DNA of 64,000 nt from Eumeta japonica (lineage: Eukaryota; Arthropoda; Insecta; Lepidoptera; Psychidae), in NCBI GenBank assembly GCA_005406025.1, contig BGZK01000537.1, positions 62,001 through 126,000 on the forward strand, given 5' to 3'. A program made the translations under genes and the position numbers. Below the pieces are notes generated by a model. That model did not search any database. It was not told where the DNA came from and was given only the letters and a program-made list of their open reading frames with translations. Positions 25,761 through 38,191 of this stretch are shown in pieces. How positions within the stretch are numbered: the stretch's first letter is position 1; the number at the start of each line of letters is the position of its first letter.

Positions 25761-26035
25761 TCCGTTGTTTATTTATTTACTCTACATATGACCATAAATT
25801 ACCCTCGGGGACCGGAATCGAAAAGTCATGCGCCACTTTTTTTTCGTCGCTCACAACAAAATCTAAATGTTTACCAATAATTAATTATAAATCTATTCAG
25901 AAAACACTCTAAATTATATTCGGTTCAAAATTTATGGCGGACAATTTTAGCGAACTCGCCGCTCTATCAAAAGATATAAATTAATTTTACATAAAGCAAT
26001 CAAACTTTTCTTCTTCGAGTTCGACCGAAACTTAA
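25761..26035. other. A+T-rich non-coding stretch
   Basis: Nothing recognised. Confidence 0.4.
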
Positions 26036-26039
26036 TTAC

Positions 26040-26345
26040 GACACTGTCGCGCAGTAACAAAAAAAAAAAAACGATACATACCATCGATCGGATCACAGGC
26101 GAGGAGTGGTCATGTTCGATAGTTTCAAGCGGCGCACGAGTGTAACATCATCGCAACACGTACAGTCAGCAAAGACGAGCCGTTATAATCAAAAGCCGAA
26201 CTGCGGCACCGTCAGCGGCCGGCGCGCTACTGCGGCCGGCCGGGCCGGGCCTGCGCCGCCCGCGCGACGCCCGCGCCCCCTTCGGCCGAGGTGGTGTTTT
26301 CTCTATATTTTCTTGCTGTGAACATAAAGACGTTCAGACGTGGGG
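26040..26345. promoter_or_regulatory. Most CpG-rich patch of the window, possible 5' exon or promoter
   Basis: Bases 26,195-26,295 are almost wholly G+C, with dense CpG and GGCCGG-type words, set in A+T-rich DNA. On the minus strand the patch is followed by CGATCGATG and a good splice donor GTATGTAT (junction at 26,082/26,081). That would suit a non-coding first exon running minus from about 26,340 to 26,082. On the plus strand an open frame at 26,106-26,321 encodes an Ala/Pro/Arg-rich run typical of chance translation of CpG-rich DNA. No downstream partner exon was identified. Confidence 0.3.
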
Positions 26346-27340
26346 ATGCTTATTTGTTTATTGGTAAACAATGCCATTAACGCGATTAATGATGGGAAAA
26401 TGAGGGAAAAATACATTTTACGATTGTATGATTTCATGTCGTCTTGACACCAATTTCACTGTTACGATTAGACTCTTATATTTCATTGAACATGATTCTA
26501 CGTTACTGTTGATAATTTTAATTCTAGAATTAATCTTTTGTTAAGGTAACAGTTTCTTGACTCAAGACCTACATAGAATCCAAATCAAGGTAAATAAGAA
26601 CAATCGTTGAGACAAGCGAAACTTTTTAAGTCAACTTTACCTTTTTAGTACAATGTTTTAATTTTAAATTCCATAGTCTAATATCTAACATAACAGAACA
26701 ATTAATTCCAATATATCAATGTTGACAAGTTAAGACAAGGTATGAAAAATCTTACATAAAAGGATTTTTTTTTTTGCAGAATAAATATTTAGGAAACGAT
26801 AGTAAAGATCTATATTATAGGTGAATACTGTCTGCTCATCTGTTCGTATTTCCTGAATAGAATACGGCCACGAAGAGGAAGTAACTACCCCTATTGCAGA
26901 TGGAGTAGGTAGGGCGCGCTAGAACTAACTTATACAACAATTTAACTTTCTCCCTCGGAATTCGCACTAAGTAGAATGTTAGTTTTTTCTTACTTTAGCA
27001 AGATGCATTATTGAGTAGCGTGCCAGGAGAATAGTATTTCTTTTAAGGAGTGTTATAGAGATACATATAGGCATTTTAAATGAAAAATCTAGGAGATATT
27101 ACATTAAACTTTATATATAAATCTTATCTTTTCTCACTGATCATCCTATTTAATATTTAAAACATTATTCTTACCAAACTACGACGAAATGAAAAAGGAG
27201 GGTTATGTATTTGAATTATAAGTATGTATATCCATTCCAATGTTGCCTCGTTACTACTTAACTTACAAATCGATCTCGATAATTATTGTGACGTTAAATT
27301 TGTCTTGGTTGCGAATATGTCACTGGCTACATAAAAAAAA
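26346..27340. other. A+T-rich non-coding stretch
   Basis: Nothing recognised. Confidence 0.5.
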
Positions 27341-27344
27341 TGAA

Positions 27345-27760
27345 GAAAATTGTGAACGTTATTGTCCAATTCGTCAGTCCGTCTGTCTTTAAATAACTTA
27401 GTTTTTAGGGACGCGTGAAGTTATTAAGTTGAGAATGACACCTGAAGTCCCTTGGATCTGTAAAAGAATCAAAGATCTGAATCAATATATAATCAGAAAT
27501 CACGATCAAAATACGACTATTTACGCCTTATATTTTAGAACTCGCAAGCAACTCTAAAACTATAGGGTAATTTCCATTTATCTTGAAACATGAAATTTGA
27601 TACAAAGAAAGGCCTAATTATTATATAATTTATTTCAATAGGAGACGATATACGCAAATTACACCTGAAAGTTCATCTAGTGACGAACAAGAAAATGTTA
27701 CTTATCAGTGATCCGACGACAGTTATTTTGATCATCAATTGGAAAACGATTGCCCCCCCA
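27345..27760 (+). mobile_element. Possible dispersed repeat remnant
   Basis: The order of words CAGTCCGTCTGTCTTT, GGGACGCGTGAAGTTATTAA, AATTTGATACAAAGAAAGGC and CGACGACAGTTATTTTGAT resembles a repeat I recall from lepidopteran genomes. The copy is diverged and its edges cannot be set, so this needs a repeat-library comparison. Confidence 0.35.
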
Positions 27761-29016
27761 ACCCCCATAAATACAAAAAATTAGAAGAAAACGTGTTCAT
27801 TTGGCAGTAAGTATTGTTTAAATACGAAAGAGAAATATATCCTGCACAAAAATCTAGACAAATTTATTAGGATTAATTCTATACACAAAAGGGGTTCAAG
27901 CTGAAAATGGTGAAGAAAAGAAACGAACTGGAATACTATCTTGAATATATCCTAGAAATTATCACAAATTCAGTGAAAAATTGCAAAAATAAATATTTTC
28001 TCTTCTCCAGAATTTTCTAAATTTATTAGTGTTTTTTAACTTGTAAAAAAAATATTAAATACAAATAAAATATACGAATTATCCCTGAATAAAGATGTTT
28101 TTAAATAAAAAAAAATATTTCGTAAATTAGATTCCTAGATTTTCAATAGTTACCAAAAAGCTTCGAAAACTGTCACTTAGTGACCTCTATTTATGGTTAG
28201 TATTTAATTATTCAGTCAGCGTAACTGAAAAGTAGTAAATAAAAAAAATAAGAAAAGTAACAAAATGCCCACTGCATAAAAGTGAAATGAAATTAAATAA
28301 AAAAAGTCCAGTCAAATATGGCAAATATTCGCAGTGGTGCCACCCGGAGAATAAGTTTTGTTAAAAATACTAAACTATTCGTACAAGTTACTTAACTCAC
28401 ACGTTAATATCGATCCAACTAAAACAATGTTTAATTTTACTGAAGTGAATTACTTATTATTACTGTACACAATACTACCACAATAAAACCAGAAGTAAGA
28501 TCCCTAATTATTACGAAATAATGTGATTCATGTCACGATTTATTTTAATTAACACATACAAATATTTTGTTAAATATATGAAAGTATATTGTTTCCAATA
28601 CCAAGTGATTTAGTAAATATATATAATAATATATACTTATTTATATGTTTGTGCTATTATAAACTTTGGTATATTTCACAAAATACTTTTGTAGAATTTA
28701 CGTTTTCTTTTTGTCTTCTATACCTTTTGTTTAGTAAATATAAACGATTTATATCTTTTTATTTACAATGGAGATTGACATTCAAACTGACAATTTTTTT
28801 ACATAATAATTGTAGATTTTTTTTAATTTGACTACATAGTTTATTATTTTTACTAAATTGTTTTGTTTGGTATTACTATTGGTTAAATCGATTAATCATT
28901 TTAAATCAACATTACTTAATGAATTGATAATTTTGATTTAAGTTTTTGTTGTATTTTTTTAATAACAGAACTTTAATTTTTGTAATATCCTTCATCAATC
29001 ACATTTTAAGTACTAT
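27761..29016. other. Very A+T-rich non-coding stretch
   Basis: Nothing recognised. Confidence 0.5.
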
Positions 29017-29058
29017 TAATAAATATTGTTAACTGAGTAATAAATATTGTTAACTATT
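29017..29058. repeat. 21-bp tandem duplication
   Basis: Two adjacent units both start TAATAAATATTGTTAACT (29,017-29,037 and 29,038-29,058). Confidence 0.85.
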
Positions 29059-30416
29059 TTCTTAACCTTTAATTAATTGAAATAACTATTAAAAAAATAT
29101 TTTTATAAGGAATCATATTAAGGTTATAAATGAAAGTTTTCTTCTATCAAAAACTTATATTTCTATAATTGCTTATAAATTTTGTAAAAGATCATAATTT
29201 AAAATTACAAATTATCAATTCAATTCATTTCAATTCATTCATTCAAATTCAACAAAATTTACTCGAGTGACAAATACAATTGAAATCTAGTGTAAGACCG
29301 TAAGAATAAGAATATCTATATACCTACCTACTAATATAATTCACTGGAGGGTTCTCAATTTCGAACTCAATTATTTCCATTTGTATTAAATACATATATA
29401 AAAACAGACAACAACTCAAATTATTAAAAAAAAAAAACAAAAAAAAATGCAATAATATATAATCTTATACTAAGTCAAAAATTACAAGACAATATTAGAC
29501 TGAAGTCCTAACACAAATAGATGTAAAACATATGTAAAATATTTTATTGAAATGAAAATTAGTAGTACTATTTTGTATATATCAAATACTAACTTTCTAA
29601 TCATTAATAATCTTTTAGTTTCAGACTTTTATTACGAAATTATTAAGCTAGGCGATGTGAAATAATATAAAGTTCTACATCTTGCAAATCATATGAACTT
29701 TTTTCTGCAATATAGATCGCTGTGCGATAAGGTGTGTTAGAGAATTTAGAGAAATAAATATATTTCATAAATCCTCTGCGTGCAATAATTATATTATATA
29801 TGCTAGCAAAGTATATTCCTTAGCTATGAGAAACAAATATACGTTTAAATGTAGATTTGTATTTCATACACAAAGTCAAACGAAAATCATTCTCATTAGT
29901 TAAAATTATAATAGGTACTGTTAGTTCCTACATATTAGTATACCGTTAGTGTTTCTGTATTCCATTTGCTATAGTCAAATTATTGTAACGATCAATATGT
30001 TTGTGAACATTAATTTATCCTATATCTCAATGTGCACTAAAAAAAAAACACATATTACTTAAAATTAAACAATAAAATAGACATAACGGTATCTTAAAAT
30101 GTACCAGTCATTTTGTAGGATAAACTCGGCCATTTGTTTAGTTGTATATCATCAACATCTGTTTTATAAAATTCTTCAAGCAATATTCTACAATGCTTTT
30201 TATTAAATTTGTTGTGATTCCTGTGTCAAAGCGTCAAATTCTTGGCAGCATGAGGAACTTGCCTTCCATTAAAAAAATTCTTTCAAAATATCTTCTAACT
30301 GAGGCTAAAACAGTAGAATATAAAATACGGTAAACAATTTTAAAAAATATTGGTACAATAAAAGCAGCTATTTTGTTATAATTATAATAATTAAACTAGT
30401 ACACATCATTTCGATG
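29059..30416. other. Very A+T-rich non-coding stretch
   Basis: Nothing recognised. A (TTCAATTCA)-like short repeat lies at 29,216-29,252. Confidence 0.5.
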
Positions 30417-30500
30417 CAATAGATATTTTTACTTCATGACATATGAGTTGCTCCTTAATTAGGAGCAACTCATTTGTCATGAAGTAAAAATACCTATTGT
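30417..30500. repeat. Near-perfect 39-bp-arm hairpin
   Basis: The arms 30,417-30,455 and 30,461-30,499 pair over 39 positions with two mismatches around a 5-base loop, TAATT. The inner stem is GAGTTGCTCCT/AGGAGCAACTC. The near identity of the arms implies a recent inverted duplication or selection on the fold. No flanking target duplication is evident, and the sequence matches no microRNA I know. Confidence 0.9.
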
Positions 30501-32555
30501 AAACAAAAAAACACTAATGATCCAATAAGTACTCATGTAAATATTATAATACTTGTTCTACCTGGGATCCAAACCAAGAATATGGTACTCATATTTTTAA
30601 TAACATCTTGGATACAATATCATTGCCTTACGTGATAAATTATCACGATTAATCAATGTCGTTGTTTGCCATCTAATATTGCATTATTTTATGAGGTACA
30701 AAGGGAAGACTTATTTTTTCTTTAAAATAATTTATATCACATACCTCTTTAGTGAAGTTTTCCGGTAGTACCAAACTATCAAAGATGATGTTTCCAAAGT
30801 ATTCTAAAAAATATGTAAGTAACATTTAAAAGAAAACTTAAACACGAACAAAAGTAATTCATATTCAACAACCAAAATGTATACCTTAGTATTAGCCTTT
30901 CGTTATGTTCGTATAATTTTTAATAAAATCTGAATACAGTTTAGCGTAATGTATTATGAAATCTTGTTCCTAATGAAACATTTTTTACACTATTGTTGAA
31001 ATAAATTATACATATTTTTCTGCAAAAAAAATCTATCCATGAGGTATAAGTATATAACCATTTATTAAGATTGTCTAACCTAACCTCTAATATTAATTAA
31101 TTTTGTACAGAAATGTTATAAAAAAATTATAGTTGTGTATATACAACATAACATGTACTGAAATATGAATTTTTGGTTTTAATACAAATTTTAGGATAAG
31201 TTTGATAATATGACAACTTACTATTATTATGCAATCTTCCTTTCCTGATCTCAAATATTAGAATCAAGAGACTTCTAAGTTTTCGTCTGAAAATAAAATT
31301 GTTATGTAAAATTATAGTTTTTAGGCTATTACTTACGAGTATCACTTCCCTCATATATTATACATATAACTAGTTCATGAAAAAAATTAAACAACTACCT
31401 ACAACTACTATTTGCAAACATGATAAATATTCCATGCCCGTAAATGCATTAACTCGATATACATACAGATACATAATGCAATAAGTGCACTTACTCTAAA
31501 AACTTGTATCCACTCGCTTACTCCTAATCCCTCAAGTAACCATAACAATTATTTCTGAACTTCTATTAGCTCAGTAGAATTAGATGAAAACAAACTATGA
31601 ATGGATAAACAATAAAATTTAAAGTACCATGATTATAGTACATACTTTCAAGATACGACAAAACAAATGCATTCAACCGAAGAAGCAGCACTAATGATCA
31701 ACTTAAAATCTTATTGGTGCCGCTACGCCGTGAAAATGCGATAACTAGTTATTTTTTGTCTCTCTTGCCGAGTTCGGATATTCAAAGCGGCAACGTTACT
31801 TTGCATGCTTTACTAAATTAATAATAAAAATAACATTAGTTATTAACTGTTTTTTCTATAATATTAGTTAAATAATCAACATCTAAACTCCATTACTGGC
31901 CAATTCCGTTTTATATTGTATTATTTTGCACGTATTGTTTTTGCAAATCCAACACATAACAATACATTTCATTTAGTAACGAGCATCCGACAATGAAGCC
32001 GAAAGGTAGAAAGTGAACTCTTTTATGACTATCAATAAACATCTCGAATTCTATTTTATTGTTTTCAAATTTCCAATATATTAGCAGCCAGCGACGAGCG
32101 TCAAGTAATGAAGGCGAAAAATTAATAACGGAGCCTTGCAGTGGGTACTAGTAAACTCCTCGAGCTATTTGCTTTGACAAATCCAAACTGTTGGGTAAAT
32201 ACTGCTTGCGAATTCGTTAGTAATACGCAATTCGCTTAATATGGATAGCATTTAGTCGAAATAGGGAATTGCATTTAGTTTGCTTAAAAATGGTAAAACA
32301 AATCAACTACATATGAACCCATATGTAAGTGTGACTCGTACTCGCACAGGAAGGGTCCCGTACTACAGTACAATAAGTATTGAGCAGAACGTATTAAAAA
32401 TAGTGAAGAAAACCAAGAATAAATATTAAGATAAGGACCCCTTTTAATATTTAACTTTATTTTATTTGTTTTTATAGCGCCTACATACAGTGTGAACATT
32501 CCAAACATTTATCTAATGCTATTGCTAAAATAGAGGAATAAACATCCAAAAAAAA
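30501..32555. other. Very A+T-rich non-coding stretch
   Basis: Nothing recognised. Short frames on both strands are A+T-driven. Confidence 0.5.
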
Positions 32556-32557
32556 AA

Positions 32558-32765
32558 TACATTTTTTGTATGGGAGCTCCTTTTAATTTTCAATTGCATT
32601 TAATTTTTATTATTCGTTGTTAAAAGCGGCAATAGAAATACACACTGAAAATTTCAACTGTCTACCTATTACAGTTCATTAGATACAATTAGCTGACAGA
32701 CAGACATACGGACAGAAAGAGGAACAGCGAGGGCTTAGTAGTAGGATTCCGTTGACATCCATCAT
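32558..32765 (+). mobile_element. Insect dispersed repeat, 3' part
   Basis: The word order TTTTTTGTATGGGAGCTCC, AAAGCGGCAATAGAAATACA, AAAATTTCAACTGTCTACCT, TTCATTAGATACA, GACAGACAGACATACGGACA and GGCTTAGTAGTAGGATTCCG matches a repeat I recognise as very widespread in moth and butterfly genomes. This copy is moderately diverged and lacks the usual final block. Its transposon class is unknown to me. Confidence 0.65.
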
Positions 32766-34453
32766 AGCTGATAATAATTCACAATCTATATAGGATCAGT
32801 GCAAGTGCTCAATCTAATTATTTTGTAACTTCAATCCTCAAATTTTTTCCACCTCATATGAAAAACATATATTATACATTATTTTATTCCAGTTTATAAG
32901 TATTCGTTCATGACTAATAAAATCTTCATTTTCTTGGCCATTTTTAACGTTTCCATAAAAATTATAAACACTAGAATTACTATCTCCTCTTGCACCGTCT
33001 CAGTTGTAAACATTCGATTTAAAAACGTTCTTAGAAAATGAAACGAACTCTTGTTCTTCTATTCCTTTCATATACCTTTTTTATTTCGGTCTACTCACAC
33101 AGGTCATCACCTTCCACAATTCTAGACTTTCATACTATCTGAATTCACCTAGATGTCTTTCAATCGCTCTACATGTTAATCTTTCGTGTTCAGACCCTAA
33201 CGTTTATCAACTTTTCCTGAAGCTTATCAGCTTCATTAGCGACCATTTTCGTATAATGTTGCCATACTTTGCATAAAATTTTATTTCACCAACCCATTAA
33301 GAATGAATCCGTACCAAAGTTTACGCCACGGTACATTTTCTCGTTTCCACATCTTGACTTCTTAACCGTTTATCCACGATTATAAAGTCTTTCACACTCT
33401 TGTTTTCTCAACTTTTGACATGTACGACATAAATCAGCACTCACACAGAAAAAAATATTTCTAACCAAGTCCGAATTTGGCTTCTTTAAATGTATTTTGT
33501 TGCAATAACTGAGTAATTCATTGTATTAACAAATAATGTGTGTAATTTAACCAATCGGATCAATCACACTAATATAAAAGTTGGTTAAGATAACCAAAAT
33601 GTTGACTCGCTCAAAATCAACTATGCAAATTCATTACGTTGATCAAAGTTATGCTTGGAATGACCAATTTTTTTTTCAGTGCATATTCTTTTACAGAAAC
33701 ATCACAAAAACATTGCTAACGAAAGACCAAAACATTTTCCATACTCTCATAAATACTCAAAAAATTTATGTTACTCTCGAAACGTTGCATTTATGGTATA
33801 TTCAATTTATGCGTGATGTAACTAGCAAATCGATAAGGTATTGCAGACTCCAGTTCCTGCGTCACGAGAAACGGATCTCATACTGAGTAATTTGATATCC
33901 GTATAGGTGTCATACAAGGGGCGTATGATTTGAAAGGGTGTGATTGTGAATTAAGAACGTGTGAGATATCATGGATACAATATCGATAAGGAAAATATAG
34001 AAAGGCGAAAATTCCTTATATTAAGATGTTTCTCGGGTGATTATTGAAATTAGTTTTGTGATTAATTAATCTGTGTTAATGAGACGTAAAACGTGTCAAG
34101 TACGTAGATGCAATCCCGATATAGATATTAAATACTGGACACTTGAATCACATCATAGGGTATCGGGTGAAGAAACAACTATGCATTATGATTTCGTTCA
34201 TATTTTTAGTAAAGCGTAGATTTTTAAGATTTCTTTTCACTAATAAGTAATTCAATAAGCAAAGTTCATGTTGCAATGAACTTTGATTTAGTCTGTGACA
34301 TTTTTTTATTATTTTGTTGGAATCTGATTTTCAGTAAGGTATCATCTAATTGTTACTTTTCGAATGAAATCTAACAGATAATGGACCATCGTAATGTAAA
34401 TCAATCAATATTAAAACTGTCTGCTTGCATTACGGAGATCAAAGACAAGACGT
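32766..34453. other. Non-coding stretch, nothing firmly recognised
   Basis: On the minus strand 33,440-33,100 has slightly coding-like composition (broken frames with Cys, Lys and Glu-rich stretches) but no nameable family. The plus frame 33,581-33,886 is not recognised. Confidence 0.4.
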
Positions 34454-34456
34454 TAA

Positions 34457-34717
34457 CAGCGGTGTGCTTCAAACTCTTAATTGAAACAATTAACTATTAA
34501 ATGTCAAAGTTAAAAACTAAACACATCAAAATACATTGTTTCAACTTCACAATTGGTAGTAAACAAAGTAAGTCTTAAAGATATCGACATTTGTGACATT
34601 AAATTTATGTCATAAAAGCCAATATCTCTAAGATTACCTATATTTTCACCTATTTAATTTTAAAATTTAACAATTAGCAGTTAACTATTGCAAATGAGAG
34701 TTTGAAGCACACCGCTG
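34457..34717. mobile_element. 261-bp MITE with 3-bp TAA target duplication
   Basis: Terminal inverted repeats of about 28 bp begin CAGCGGTGTGCTTCAAACTC at the left (34,457). They are mirrored at the right end (34,717). TAA flanks both ends (34,454-34,456 and 34,718-34,720). The inside is A+T-rich, with a second imperfect stem around 34,577-34,632. There is no coding capacity. A 3-bp TWA-type duplication suggests a PIF/Harbinger-like source. That class is inferred. Confidence 0.75.
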
Positions 34718-34720
34718 TAA

Positions 34721-34974
34721 GCGTCTTGCATATGAAATTATGGTTACAAAAAGGGAGACAAACGATGACGCGTACTTAACATATTTTATAGACCTTTATG
34801 ATCTCAAAGATCCATTTGCATTGACTTGGAATCAAGGAATTCCAGACCTTCAAAAACGCTATCAGAGGTCAAACTAAAGCCTCTATTTTGACCCGGAGAT
34901 TTGTAAGGTGCGGTGAATCTCATTCGGACCTTGAAAGCCAACCTTTGTAGACGAGTCTACGAAGAGTACGAATA
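34721..34974. other. Unique non-coding DNA left of the tandem array
   Basis: No repeat recognised. An array-like sequence begins at about 34,975. Confidence 0.4.
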
Positions 34975-36064
34975 TGCAGACGTGAATATTCAATATTGAT
35001 TTATTTCATATTTTAATATCAATGAATATCGATAACTTTGTCACGATTTCAGTATGGAAAAGAAGGTCGTGCATTTTCGGACACCTAGGTGGAATATATA
35101 CATTTTCCATTAGTGTTGTTATTAAAATATTAGTACTTTTTCATAACATTACGTTAGACTACCCATAAAGCACAGAAGCTTGACTCGTTGGGTTTGCACA
35201 CGGTGATACAGACAATCTTATTTTATTTGTTTAGAATATTACTTTTGAATCAACAGTCATTCTCAAAAACGTGTGTTTGTGGATGTTTCTTTTAAAAAAA
35301 AGTTGAAAATATACTTTGTTATTGTGCTTTTTGTGATTGCTAGAAGTTTTTAACTTGTCCATTTTATACAATCTGTTGCCGATTGCCTTTTGTAACTGTT
35401 GAGAAATTATATTTTAAAGTATTTTTTCAGTGCAGCGAAAAATGGTGGTCTGTTTCCGCTCTAATATAAAGTTACCAACCGATCCTTTCCGAAGATGCCT
35501 CAAGTATTGTAGTTTCAAAAAGGCCTGACACCGCACTAGCGACTCCGCTGATGTTACGAGTGTCTCTGCCGGCAGTGATCATCTACTCTCTAGAGGCTGT
35601 CATACTAGGCTGCCCCTTAAAATATAAAATTCTACATTTAAACAAGTTACTCAATAAAAAATTGGAATCTACCAGTGGTCTCATTTTAAAATGTAAATAA
35701 TTGGCAACCTGCACGTCTCGTAGAGCCCTTAAGTACCAATGAGACTTTTTAACGACTCTTACGCGCCCTATCGCGTTCTAAATCTCCACATAGATTATAT
35801 TACATAAACTTCATTACATAGACTATACAATTAACTTCGTCGGTGGTCCGCGCGACGCCCACAATGCATAGACGTGAATATTCAAAATTGTCTTAATTCA
35901 TATAGTCATAGAATGAAGACCAATAAGCTTCTCACGAGGTTTTCCCGCGTCCATGTGATTTTTTGTTAATAGTGTTACTAAAAAAATAGTACTTGCTTTT
36001 CATAATACTACATTATCTACCCATAACCAACAAAATTTGACATGTTGCGCGTACACACGCTGAC

Positions 36065-36705
36065 ATTGGCGTTTTTTAACTTCCCTCTAAGAAAATTGAA
36101 AATTTTCTAAAATTTTCCGGAAGTTACTGGTTTCACCCCATTTTGCAAAAATCGAGTTCTCATCAGATCTCGACGTTCTGAGGGTCTAGGAAGCTTCCCT
36201 GATCATCCCTAAGATGATGTCCGTATGTCTGTGTGGATGTGTGTGTGTGTATGTGTGCGCGCGTGTGTGTATGTGTGGATGTATGTAAACCTTTTATAAC
36301 TTTTAAACGGCTTGACCGAATCGAGCCCACTAAACGGCGTTCTAAAGAATTTTACCAAACTCAGATTTTCTGAAAGTTTGGGTCGATTTGGACTGGTAGA
36401 TTTTGAAAAATTTTCAAAAAACTAAGAAAAAAAAATTTTTTAGGAGTGGTTTTTTCAAAATAACTTTAAAATGGCTTTACCGATCAATTCCAAAATCGAA
36501 CCAGCTTTTAACCTATTAAAATCACGTCGATTGCCGCAAACCGGGTCAAAATGGGTCGATTCGTTTGTGAGAAATCATTGTCGAAAGAAATCGAAACAAA
36601 CCGTTTTTTTACTCAAAAAATCGCGTCAAATCCCGTATATTTTCGAGTGTTTTAAACTCGAAAATAGCGGGAAGTTTCAGGGTTGGCCTACAGGGTTAAC
36701 CTATT
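36065..36705 (+). mobile_element. GT-microsatellite-bearing repeat inserted in the array
   Basis: This sequence interrupts one array unit. It has CCGGAAGTTACTGGTTTCAC, AAAAATCGAGTTCTCATC and AGATCTCGACGTTCTGAGGG, then an internal (TG)n tract at 36,231-36,282. TTTTAAACGGCTTGACCGA and TCAAAAAATCGCGTCAAATC follow. The same order occurs at 42.41-43.11 kb, so it is a dispersed family that carries its own microsatellite. No coding capacity is visible and its ends are not sharply defined. Confidence 0.65.
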
Positions 36706-37300
36706 TTTTTATTAGATTACTATGTTGCTGTCGAAGAGTCATTCATTCTAAAACACGTTTGATAAGAGATAGTTTCACTAAAAAATGTTGAATATATATT
36801 TTATTATTGCATTTTTTATGCATGCTGGATCTCTTTCAATTACATATCTATTTCAAACAACGTGTCGCAGGTTGATTTCTTTAACTGCTGAGAAATTATC
36901 ATTTAAGGGCTTTTTTCAATGCGGCCGAGGATAATGGTTTGTCTCAACTCTAATTCTTTATAACTTCTATGTTACCAGCCGGTCCTTATAAGGGTTAATT
37001 CTTGAGAAGGCCATCGTAACTATAGCTTCAGATTATTTTTTAGTTTTCTTATTTAAAGTGAAGCTACTGTCATTATTGACATCACGTTTCATTTTCTTGA
37101 CCTAAATTTGTAAACACATATATAAAGTTGAAGCCACTGTAAATTGTTTGATACCATTTAAAACGACTCTGATGGACGTATATATGCCTTTGCTTGTGGC
37201 ATCCGGTCAGGTTTAAATTTAATAAATCATTACTTAAACATAAATTCGAATAAGAACTTATAAAAATCTGAGTCTCTATTAGGAATTCGTTACTAGAGCA

Positions 37301-37360
37301 CTCGTTCGAAAATAGAGCAATTCATTCGTTAAAGAATGAAGTGCTCTATTTTCGAACGAG
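37301..37360. repeat. 27-bp-arm hairpin inside an array copy
   Basis: The arms 37,301-37,327 and 37,334-37,360 pair with one mismatch. The other array copies have only one arm-like sequence at the equivalent place, so the hairpin arose by a local inverted duplication in this copy. Partial further copies of TTCGAACTC follow at 37,366-37,389. Confidence 0.85.
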
Positions 37361-37623
37361 TTTTTTCGAACTCTTTTTTCGAACTCTATTTTCATTAATA
37401 TTCCCATTTGGACATTCTCGTGACAGTTATATGTAAAGCAGTGCAGTGTCAGCACGCAAGAAGATTCCTCGAGTTTTCGATATACAAGGCCGGCACCGCA
37501 ACAACGACTCCCTGGGGTTTCGGATATCTGCAGCCAAGAGTGATCACCTACTCTCTTACGGCTTTCGTACTCGTTCGCTTCTCAAACATCGTATAAAAAA
37601 GTAACTTCCATGAGCTACACATT

Positions 37624-38056
37624 AGGGACTGATCATAAAAAACGTTCGCATACTAGGAAGGGGGGAGTGGTATTGCTCAGTGTGACTAGGGGGGATGGGG
37701 GGCTTAAGAGAACATGACGTTCGCAGCTCATGAAATAATTTTGCTTTATTTATTTTTTTTTTTTAATTTTATTTTCATGTCACAGTAGAAAGTCATTCGT
37801 ATTGAATGTTTAGTCACAAAATTATTTATTTGCTATTCATCTTAAACATTTATTGCTTTATTGAAGTTTTATCATTGAAATAATAAATATTTTAAAATAT
37901 CAATATTTATTGTACCATTGCGATTTACGACCGCCCTATAAATATTATGTCGTGGTTATTTATAGTTGGGTCGTAAAGAGTGTAGCACAGCGTGACGAAA
38001 ATAGTAAAAAACGGCGAAAGTTAGTGTGACGTAGTTTATAAACGACCCTTTAAAAA
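37624..38056. mobile_element. 433-bp MITE inserted in the array, ACATT target duplication
   Basis: Compared with other array copies, an extra block interrupts the unit. The pentamer ACATT occurs on both sides (37,619-37,623 and 38,057-38,061). The ends begin AGGGACTGATCATAAA and end with the rough inverted match TTATAAACGACCCTT. The G-rich GGGGGAGTGG and AGGGGGGATGGGGG words near the left end, and GTGTGACGTAGTTTATAAAC near the right end, recall a common lepidopteran non-autonomous element. There is no coding capacity. Confidence 0.6.
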
Positions 38057-38159
38057 ACATTGAAATCTAATAACAATTTCATTTTACAATGTAAGCGATT
38101 TTCAACCTGCATGTCTCGTATTGCCATTAAAATAAAATTGCCAATAAAGTTCTATGAGG

Positions 38160-38191
38160 ATTCTAATGCGCTCAATAGAGCGCATTAGAAT
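38160..38191. repeat. Perfect 14-bp-arm hairpin inside the same array copy
   Basis: ATTCTAATGCGCTC and its exact reverse complement flank the loop AATA. Other copies read ATTCTAATGCGCTCTATCGC only once here, so the second arm is a new inverted duplication. TGCAATAA-type slippage follows directly (38,191-38,225). Confidence 0.85.

Noticed and set aside
33100..33440. Minus-strand segment with coding-like residues in broken frames
   Set aside because: Could be an old retroelement, but no catalytic or family motif could be identified.
33581..33886. 101-codon plus-strand open frame
   Set aside because: No domain, no neighbouring gene signals and A+T-driven residues. Treated as chance.
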